Source: Rhodoferax sp. (GTDB taxonomy: Bacteria; Pseudomonadota; Gammaproteobacteria; Burkholderiales; Burkholderiaceae_C). From it: DNA of 6,460 nucleotides. Location of the stretch: assembly GCA_020048255.1 (NCBI GenBank), contig JAIFMR010000032.1:1-6460 (forward strand), read 5' to 3'. The position numbers and the translations under genes are program-made. The notes below the pieces were generated by a model that had not been told where the DNA came from, made no database searches, and saw nothing but the letters and a program-made list of their open reading frames with translations. The number at the start of each line of letters is the position of its first letter. Position 1 is the first letter of the stretch. This document shows, piece after piece, positions 1 to 5,500 of this stretch.

Positions 1-1196
1 ACGGCTTCGATGTTGGCCGGGTCGCGTGGGTTGTCCAGCACGTCGGCGACCAGGTTGGCGGTCATGCGCGCTTCTTCTTCCTTGAAACCACGGGTTGTCA
101 TGGCCGGGGTGCCAATGCGCACGCCGCTGGTCACCATGGGTTTTTCGGGGTCGTTGGGGATGGCGTTTTTGTTGATGGTCATGTGGGCGCTGCCCAACAC
201 GGCCTCGGCTTCCTTGCCAGTGATGCCTTTGGCGCGCAGATCGACCAGCATCACATGGCTTTCGGTGCGGCCACTCACAATGCGCAGGCCGCGCTCGGTG
301 AGCGTTTCCGCCACGATGCGGGCGTTGATCAGCACCTGTTGTTGGTACAGCTTGAAGTCGGGTTGCAGCGCTTCCTTGAAGGCCACCGCCTTCGCGGCAA
401 TCACGTGCATCAGCGGGCCGCCTTGCAGGCCGGGGAAGATGGCGCTGTTGATGGCTTTTTCGTGCTGGGCTTTCATCAAGATGATGCCGCCGCGCGGGCC
501 GCGCAGGCTCTTGTGAGTGGTGCTGGTCACCACATCGGCATGTGGCACCGGATTCGGGTACACACCTGCGGCAATCAGCCCGGCATAGTGCGCCATGTCC
601 ACCATGAAGATCGCACCCACGTCTTTGGCCACCTTGGCAAAGCGCTCAAAATCAATAGCTAACGAGTAAGCACTGGCGCCGGCTATGATGAGTTTAGGCT
701 TTTGTTCATGGGCCTTTCGTTCCATCGCGTCGTAGTCAATAGCCTCATTCGCGTCCAGGCCGTAGCTCACCACGTTGAACCATTTGCCGCTCATGTTCAG
801 CGCCATGCCGTGCGTCAGGTGGCCACCTTCAGCCAGGCTCATACCCATGATGGTGTCGCCGGGCTTCAGGAAGGCGAGGAACACCGCCTCGTTGGCCGAT
901 GCACCGCAATGCGGCTGCACGTTGGCGGCTTCGGCACCAAAAATCTGCTTGACACGGTCAATAGCGAGTTGTTCGGCAATGTCGACAAACTCGCAGCCGC
1001 CGTAGTAACGCTTGCCGGGGTAGCCTTCAGCGTATTTGTTGGTCAGCTGCGTGCCTTGCGCGGCCATGACGGCGGGCGAAGCGTAGTTTTCGCTGGCGAT
1101 CAGCTCAATATGGTCTTGTTGACGCTGATTTTCAGATTGGATGGCAGCAAACAGTTCGGGGTCGGTTTGCTCGATGAGAATATTGCGGTTGAACAT
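1..1196 (-). CDS. glyA: Serine hydroxymethyltransferase, C-terminus cut by window edge
   Basis: PLP-dependent cytosolic enzyme that interconverts serine + THF with glycine + 5,10-methylene-THF, the main source of one-carbon units. Reading the minus strand from ATG at 1196 gives 398 uninterrupted codons; E. coli GlyA is 417 residues, so only about the last 16-20 are missing. Residue numbers match E. coli closely: Tyr55 and Glu57 (NKYAEGYPGKRYYGG), Asp200 and His203 (VDMAHYAG), and the PLP Schiff-base lysine at Lys229 in STTHKSLRGPRGG (codon 510-512). The substrate-carboxylate arginine is Arg360 in SGVRIGTPA. One difference is PHCGAS at 95-100, where E. coli has PHSGSQ. This places Cys97 in the PLP-phosphate loop; I recall the same wording in other Comamonadaceae. 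The start is fixed by an AAGGA five bases upstream and by the MFNRNIL N-terminus. Expression is probably under the ZTP riboswitch in its leader. Identity is essentially certain. Confidence 0.98.
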   Translation of the reverse strand, partial: MFNRNILIEQTDPELFAAIQSENQRQQDHIELIASENYASPAVMAAQGTQLTNKYAEGYPGKRYYGGCEFVDIAEQLAIDRVKQIFGAEAANVQPHCGASANEAVFLAFLKPGDTIMGMSLAEGGHLTHGMALNMSGKWFNVVSYGLDANEAIDYDAMERKAHEQKPKLIIAGASAYSLAIDFERFAKVAKDVGAIFMVDMAHYAGLIAAGVYPNPVPHADVVTSTTHKSLRGPRGGIILMKAQHEKAINSAIFPGLQGGPLMHVIAAKAVAFKEALQPDFKLYQQQVLINARIVAETLTERGLRIVSGRTESHVMLVDLRAKGITGKEAEAVLGSAHMTINKNAIPNDPEKPMVTSGVRIGTPAMTTRGFKEEEARMTANLVADVLDNPRDPANIEA

Positions 1197-1197
1197 G

Positions 1198-1235
1198 GCA
1201 GTCCTTGAAGACATTGGGCCTGCGAAACAGACTAC
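1198..1235 (-). promoter_or_regulatory. Possible Shine-Dalgarno-sequestering helix before glyA
   Basis: In the glyA leader RNA, GUAGUCU (1235-1229) can pair with GGACUGC (1204-1198): 7 bp including two G.U pairs, with a 24-base loop. The 3' arm contains the GGA of the AAGGA ribosome site. This could add translational control after the terminator-like hairpin, but such a helix may also arise by chance. Confidence 0.3.
1202..1206 (-). promoter_or_regulatory. glyA Shine-Dalgarno (AAGGA)
   Basis: On the minus strand AAGGA lies five bases before the glyA ATG, which is ideal spacing and fixes the start at 1196. Its last bases fall inside a possible base-paired region with 1229-1235 (listed separately), so access to it may be regulated. 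Confidence 0.85.
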
Positions 1236-1262
1236 AAAAATGCAGCATGAGACCAGGGCTGC
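1236..1262 (-). terminator. Candidate riboswitch expression-platform terminator
   Basis: On the minus strand GCAGC (1262-1258) is complementary to GCUGC (1246-1242) across an 11-base loop, and is followed by A and then five U (1240-1236). This is a small intrinsic-terminator shape placed about 40 bases before the glyA start. Its 5' arm uses bases of the aptamer's conserved CUGGGCA block and the putative P3 strand, so aptamer folding and terminator folding exclude each other. That fits a ligand-on switch. The stem is only 5 bp, so terminator strength is doubtful. Confidence 0.5.
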
Positions 1263-1380
1263 CCAGGCGAACGGCTAAGCACAAAACCCGAAAAGGCATT
1301 GCGGCACGCTCCCCCGTGGTGTTCCCACTTCAGCACCCAAAACCTGCAGGGCAGGGTGCCTATCGCCAGTTGCGTACCGT
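1256..1380 (-). promoter_or_regulatory. ZTP (pfl-type) riboswitch aptamer in the glyA leader
   Basis: Read 5'->3' on the minus strand, the leader shows the conserved blocks of the ZTP/ZMP riboswitch in order: ACUGGCG at 1370-1364, GUGG-GAACA-CCAC at 1328-1316, GGGGGAGCG at 1315-1307, and UUCGCCUGGGCA at 1271-1260. P1 pairs 1379-1372 with 1302-1309 (8 bp, one G.U). P2 pairs 1328-1325 with 1319-1316 around a GAACA loop. The tertiary pseudoknot is present: GGCG at 1367-1364 is complementary to CGCC at 1269-1266. An additional helix (1360-1354 with 1338-1332) sits between the ACUGGCG block and P2. P3 is less certain; GGGU at 1289-1286 could pair with GCCC at 1259-1256. Known members sit before folate and purine genes including glyA, and sense ZTP/ZMP that builds up when 10-formyl-THF is low, usually turning genes on. 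Assignment is by motif and pairing inspection; no covariance model was run. Confidence 0.9.
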
Positions 1381-1383
1381 CGG

Positions 1384-1389
1384 ATTTTA
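1384..1389 (-). promoter_or_regulatory. Candidate -10 element for the riboswitch-glyA transcript
   Basis: On the minus strand TAAAAT (five of six matches to TATAAT) lies 10 bases past the transglycosylase stop codon and 4 bases before P1 of the aptamer. A start just downstream would give a transcript that opens with the riboswitch. No convincing -35 is seen at 16-18 bases; the bases there are the end of the upstream gene. The alternative is read-through from the transglycosylase promoter. Confidence 0.35.
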
Positions 1390-1399
1390 GCTGAACCGG

Positions 1400-2242
1400 C
1401 TATTTCAAAGCCACGGTGGCTGTTTTATCGGTCGTGGGGGTTGGCTCCGTAGAGTCCACCGTGGTGGCCTCTTCGGGTTCTGTGGGGCTGATGGCGGGGC
1501 TCGAAGGCGGCGTCGTGATGGGCACCGTGCGACCCAAGGCCACTTGCTGCAAGCGCCCATATTCGGCCATCACCTTGGCGGTGTAGCCGCCGTCTTCCTC
1601 TGAACTGGACGCACCCACATAACTTCTCAACCCGCCTTCCACCGAGCCAGCCACCCGGATGCAGTCCTGCAACACCTTGACGCCGACCCGCAAATTGGCC
1701 AGCGGATCAAAAGCTGCAAATTTGCCGCCAAAGCTTTGGTACTTGTCACTGTGAATGCGGGTCATGACCTGCATCAGGCCTTGAGCGCCCACCGGGCTTT
1801 GCGCAAACGGGTTGAACCTCGACTCGATGGCCATCACAGCCAAAATCAGCGTTGGGTCCAGGTCAGCGCGCGCGCCCACCTCATAGGCTTCAGATACCAG
1901 CGCGCTGATAGGCTCTGGTGCCACCCGGTATTTTTTGCTGAGCCACAGAGCCACTTTGGCTTGTTGCTTGGGCAGATCATGCGGGTCAGCTGCAGTGGCT
2001 CGTTCACTGGCAATAGGGTCACTGACCAAGCCGGTGATGACAAATTGCCGTTCTTGCAGCCAACCAAAAAGTTTGATTTCGCCGATCTGGCGCAATTCGG
2101 GTCGGGCGAACAGGGCAATAGCCACAAACAGAACAGCCAGCCCAATCAAGGCAATGCTGTTGTGCGTGATATCGAAAAAACCTTTGGCGACGGTGGCTGA
2201 AATGCGTCGCAGGCTGTGAGATAAATTTTTAGATGCTGACAT
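1400..2242 (-). CDS. Membrane-anchored lytic transglycosylase (SLT domain, GH23-like)
   Basis: A 280-residue protein predicted to cleave the MurNAc-GlcNAc bond of peptidoglycan with formation of 1,6-anhydroMurNAc, acting in the periplasm. A single hydrophobic segment at about residues 29-46 (IALIGLAVLFVAIALFA) follows a basic N-terminus with Arg and Lys, with no lipobox or clear cleavage site, so it is probably an uncleaved inner-membrane anchor. The catalytic domain spans about 108-235. Its core motif is AVMAIESRFNPFAQSPVGAQGLMQVM-like (135-160), with catalytic Glu140 in the ES pair, followed by DPLANLRVGVKVLQD (179-193). The usual AYNAG turn is replaced by SYVGAS (207-212), then a GGYTAKVMAEY segment (218-228). 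The tail (about 241-275) is rich in Pro, Thr and Glu, and looks disordered. The start is supported by AAGGAG five bases upstream. It lies upstream of glyA on the same strand and is divergent from the DUF748 gene. I cannot assign a named Mlt/Slt class. Confidence 0.88.
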   Translation of the reverse strand: MSASKNLSHSLRRISATVAKGFFDITHNSIALIGLAVLFVAIALFARPELRQIGEIKLFGWLQERQFVITGLVSDPIASERATAADPHDLPKQQAKVALWLSKKYRVAPEPISALVSEAYEVGARADLDPTLILAVMAIESRFNPFAQSPVGAQGLMQVMTRIHSDKYQSFGGKFAAFDPLANLRVGVKVLQDCIRVAGSVEGGLRSYVGASSSEEDGGYTAKVMAEYGRLQQVALGRTVPITTPPSSPAISPTEPEEATTVDSTEPTPTTDKTATVALK

Positions 2243-2247
2243 AGCTT

Positions 2248-2253
2248 CTCCTT
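2248..2253 (-). promoter_or_regulatory. Shine-Dalgarno of the lytic transglycosylase (AAGGAG)
   Basis: On the minus strand AAGGAG lies five bases before the ATG at 2242. It is a near-perfect anti-16S match and fixes that start. Confidence 0.85.
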
Positions 2254-2371
2254 CTTGCGCGTCGATTCTGTTGGATGCACTGAATGCGGTTCCTCAGAAC
2301 TTTCGCTTGGGTTGTTACGCTATCAATATCCTGCGCTTGGTTTGTTTCCTGGTGATGCAGAGACTTGATGT

Positions 2372-2385
2372 TGCCGAGGTCGGCA
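2372..2385. repeat. Imperfect palindrome TGCCGA-GG-TCGGCA
   Basis: Six-base arms that are exact inverted copies flank a GG centre. The loop is too short for an RNA hairpin, so if it matters it is as a DNA-binding site. It lies in the transcribed leader of the transglycosylase and upstream of the DUF748 gene. Confidence 0.35.
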
Positions 2386-2400
2386 GCGGGTAAGGGTAAT

Positions 2401-2417
2401 CCCTGATTTTGTCAGGG
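2401..2417. repeat. Perfect inverted repeat CCCTGA-N5-TCAGGG
   Basis: Exact 6-bp arms with a TTTTG centre, just downstream of the predicted transglycosylase -10. It could be an operator for one or both divergent genes, or a protective 5' hairpin of the transglycosylase mRNA. No known regulator consensus is recognised with confidence. Confidence 0.45.
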
Positions 2418-2424
2418 TCGGCGG

Positions 2425-2454
2425 ATTCTAGGTGGATTGAATATGTCAAGTCAA
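2425..2454 (-). promoter_or_regulatory. Sigma70-type promoter for the lytic transglycosylase
   Basis: On the minus strand TTGACT (2454-2449, five of six matches) is followed after 18 bases by TAGAAT (2430-2425, five of six matches). This predicts a start near 2418 and a leader of about 175 bases. A perfect TTGACA also exists at 2449-2444, but its spacing to the same -10 is only 13, so the 18-base pair is preferred. The perfect inverted repeat at 2401-2417 would begin right at the transcript start, the position of a repressor operator or a 5' stem-loop. Confidence 0.6.
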
Positions 2455-2471
2455 CCATATGGATTAAGTTC

Positions 2472-2483
2472 TTTATGCATAAA
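2472..2483. repeat. Perfect 12-bp palindrome TTTATGCATAAA
   Basis: Exact 12-base palindrome in the AT-rich stretch before the DUF748 gene; a second, 8-base palindrome CCATATGG lies at 2455-2462. The AT-rich composition raises the odds of chance, but the region holds four palindromes within about 115 bases. It overlaps an alternative ATG at 2475. Confidence 0.35.
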
Positions 2484-2504
2484 AAGTTGGGTTTTGCAGC
2501 CCTC

Positions 2505-2524
2505 TGGGTGGGTTTTTCCACCCA
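2505..2524 (+). promoter_or_regulatory. GC-rich hairpin in the DUF748 leader
   Basis: TGGGTGG (2505-2511) and CCACCCA (2518-2524) are exact inverted arms around a GTTTTT loop, giving a stable 7-bp stem ending 22 bases before the ATG at 2547. No U-run follows on either strand, so it is not an intrinsic terminator. It may influence ribosome loading or mRNA stability for a gene that otherwise lacks a visible Shine-Dalgarno sequence. Confidence 0.45.
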
Positions 2525-2546
2525 TACGCCTTCAAAATCTTTGCTT

Positions 2547-5500
2547 ATGAACACAGATACAAAGTCCGTTGACCCAAGTTTCAGCCAGACATGGTTTCGA
2601 AGAGCAGGCCAAGTCTTCGGCGGTTTGCTGTTGTTGTGGGGCGTAGGTTGGTTGGCTTTGCCACCCCTGATCCAGTCGCAGCTTGAAACACGTTTAGGCG
2701 AGCAACTGGGGCGACGTGTGACCTTGGGTCAGGTTGACTTCAGGCCCTGGTCATTGGAGCTTGTCCTCAATGACATAGCGGTTGGCCGCGCCACTTCCTC
2801 GGCGCCGGCTGCGCAGAATGCAGCGGGTCAGGTGCCCGAGCGCGACGCTCAGTTATTTATCAAGCGTATCTATATAGATATGGAGTTGCAGTCTCTGCTG
2901 CGGTTGGCGCCAGTGGTCGATGCGCTGCATGTCGATTCACCGCGGCTGAGCCTGACACACACAGGCGCCGGGCACTACGATGTAGATGACGTACTGGCCA
3001 AACTCATGGCCTCTCCTCAGACTCCCGAGCCAACGCCGGCCTCCCCATTGCGTTTTGCGCTCTACAACTTGGTCCTGTCAGAAGGTACGTTGGCTTTTGC
3101 TGACCAACCTGTGGCCAAGGTTCATCGTTTGAGTCAGCTGCAGCTGAGTTTGCCGTTTTTGAGCAACCTGGATGCGCAGCGTGATGTGCAAGTGCAACCC
3201 AAACTGGCTTTTGATCTTAACGGCAGCAAGTTTGATTCGGCCGCCCACGCCACGCCGTTTGCCCAAACACGCAAGACGGATGCGCAACTGGTGGTGAAAG
3301 ACCTCGACCTGGCCCCCTATTTGGGTTACCTGCCGGCGGCGTTGCCGGTGCGGCTGACGTCTGCTGTGCTGAATGCACAATTGAAATTGGCGTTTGAACA
3401 AGCCGCCCAACCCGTTGTGGAGTTCAGCGGCTGGGTTGATGCCAGCAAGGTGGCGTTGACCACCCCAGCTGGTGCAGACTTGCTGTCGTTTGAGCGACTG
3501 GGTGTCGAGGTCAAATCAGCCCAACCTTTGCTGCAGCGTGTGCAGTTGGGCAAGGTCGAGTGGACGCAACCTCACCTGACCCTGCACCGCAACCCTGCTG
3601 GCTTGCTCAATGTGCTGGCCTTGGGACAGTCCGATACGTTGCCACAAGGTGCTTCCAAAAAGAGAGCTATTCCCGCAAGCAGAGAAAGGGCTACGGGCCA
3701 AAATGACGCTCACGCCGCCGCAACGGGTACTGCACCTTCGTGGCAGCTGTCGGCACAAGAGTTCGCCTTGGTGGGCGGCGACATTCTTTGGCTTGACGAC
3801 ACCACCACCAAGCGAACGCAGTTAAGCCTCAATGGATTGGAATGGCAGGCTCAGTCCCTGGCCTGGCCAGTTACCCGGCTTATGCCATTTCAGGGCAGCG
3901 CCCGTATGGCCTCGGCAACGCTGGCATTTAAGGGTACCGCCACCGATCAGGTCGCCGATGTCGCCATCACACTGGCTGATTGGCCCCTGAGCGGTGCCGC
4001 ACCCTATGTCGCAGATCTGCTGATTCCCAAGCTCGATGGCATGGTCAACGCGGACGTGGGTGTGCACTGGGCTGCGGCTGGTGCTGACCAGGCGGCGCAA
4101 ATGCGGCTGTCTCTCGAGAGCTTGAGCCTGGACAAGCTCAGCCTGGCAAACGATAAAAAGCCGGTGCTGGCCAGCATTGGTCGGGTGTTGTTGGAGGATG
4201 CAACGCTGGATCTGACGAAACAGTCCGCCATGTTGGGCCGCCTTCAGATCAAGCAACCCAAAGTCAGCGTGTCCCGTGCGGCAGATGGGCAGTGGATGTT
4301 TCAAGACTGGTTGAAAGCTCCGCATCGGACTCCTTCCGCTGCAACGGTTGGCGCAGGCAAGCCGGGCACGGCAACGGGGCAACAGCCCTGGTCCGTGCGG
4401 GTGAACGACCTGCAGTTGGCTGAGGGCATGCTGAACTTTGCCGACCATGCAGCAGCGCGGCCTGTAGCGCTGGATGTGGCTGGCTTGTCCTTGCAGCTCA
4501 AAAATTTTGGCACCAGCGGCAACAAGCCCTTTGCTGTCAACTTGGCGGCGCGTGTGAGGCATGGCAACACCGAGCCGGGCAAGCTGGCTTGGCGTGGCAA
4601 CAGCAGCCTGAGCCCGCTGTCGATTCGGGGTGATGTGACGGCCGAACACTTGCCGCTGCACGCCCTGGCACCTTATGCCAGTGAATTTCTGAATGTGACC
4701 ATCCAACGTGCTGACACCAGCTACAAGGGGCGGGTCCAAGTCGCAGAACAAGCGCTGGGCATGGCCCTGCAGCTCCAGGGTGACCTTCGCCTTGAAGAAT
4801 TGCAAGTTCAGTCACAGGCTCAAACTGAACCGTTTTTGGCAGCGGGTGAGTTGCTGAACTGGAAGAGCTTGAGCGTGACGGGCATGGACGTTGCTGTCAA
4901 TCCGGGCATGGCGACTCGGGTGGCGGTGCAGGGTGTCGTGCTGAGCGACTTTTTCGCCAAGGTGGTTTTGAGCGAGGCAGGGCGTCTGAATCTGCAGGAC
5001 CTGGTGAAGTCTTCAGCGCCTGTTACACCCGCTACGCAACCGGCTGCGGCGGCCTCTGCGGTACCTTCTCCTGCAGCCTCTGTGCCGCCTACCGTAGCAG
5101 CGGCAGCTGCAAGCTCTTCGTCTGTCGCCTCTTCGGGGTCAGGCAGCGCCGCACTCGCTCCCATCATCCACATCGGTCCAATCAGCTTGGTGGGCGGCCA
5201 TGTCAATTTCACAGATCGCTTCATTCAACCCAATTACTCGGCTGACCTGACCGAGCTGGTGGGAAAACTGAGTGCGGTCTCCACACGGTCGAGCATGGGT
5301 GAAATTCAATTGGCTGACCTCGAGCTGCGCGGTCGTGCCGAAGGCAGTGCCACGCTGCAGGTGCTGGGCAAGATCAACCCCTTGGTGCAACCGTTGGCGT
5401 TGGATATCCAGGGTAAGGTGCGCGACCTGGAGCTGGCACCCCTGTCCACCTACTCCGCGCGTTATGCGGGCTACGGCATCGAGCGGGGCAAGCTCAGTGT

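Larger units (their letters stand above)
2243..2546. other. Divergent intergenic region, 304 bases
   Basis: Separates the transglycosylase (minus) from the DUF748 gene (plus). It contains the transglycosylase ribosome site and promoter, the palindromes and the leader hairpin listed individually. No tRNA, sRNA-terminator or convincing small gene is seen. A clear plus-strand promoter for the DUF748 gene is not found; TTGAAT at 2437-2442 has no good -10 at normal spacing. Confidence 0.7.

Noticed and set aside
641..700. glyA stretch TCAAAATCAATAGCT...GGCGCCGGCTATGATGAGTTT resembling a short Comamonadaceae repeat
   Set aside because: It encodes IIAGASAYSLAIDFERF, which is conserved in SHMT. The recurring GCTATTGA simply encodes Ala-Ile-Asp three times in this protein.
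10..1208. Several plus-strand open frames across the first 1.2 kb
   Set aside because: They are antisense to glyA, whose minus-strand reading is uninterrupted and has every catalytic residue.
1205..1390. Small plus-strand open frame of 61 codons
   Set aside because: It lies entirely over the riboswitch leader read backwards; its sequence is explained by the conserved RNA blocks.
2425..2449. Perfect TTGACA paired with TAGAAT on the minus strand
   Set aside because: The spacer is 13 bases, too short for sigma70; the overlapping TTGACT with 18 bases is the better choice.
2505..2524. Leader hairpin as an intrinsic terminator
   Set aside because: No run of U follows the stem on either strand; the T-run is in the loop.
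2409..2546. Longer DUF748 start at TTG 2409 (46 extra residues) or ATG 2475
   Set aside because: The extra residues have no family likeness, there is no good ribosome site, and TTG 2409 falls inside the palindrome and opposite the transglycosylase promoter. ATG 2475 is kept only as a weak alternative.
2315..2554. Minus-strand open frame of 79 codons in the divergent region
   Set aside because: It would start inside the DUF748 coding start, has no ribosome site or recognisable domain, and its span is explained by promoter and palindromes.
3822..4805. Long minus-strand open frame (327 codons) opposite the DUF748 gene
   Set aside because: It is a codon-bias shadow: no recognisable domain, no ribosome site, Cys/His/Gln/Arg-rich composition, and the plus-strand frame is clearly the real family member.
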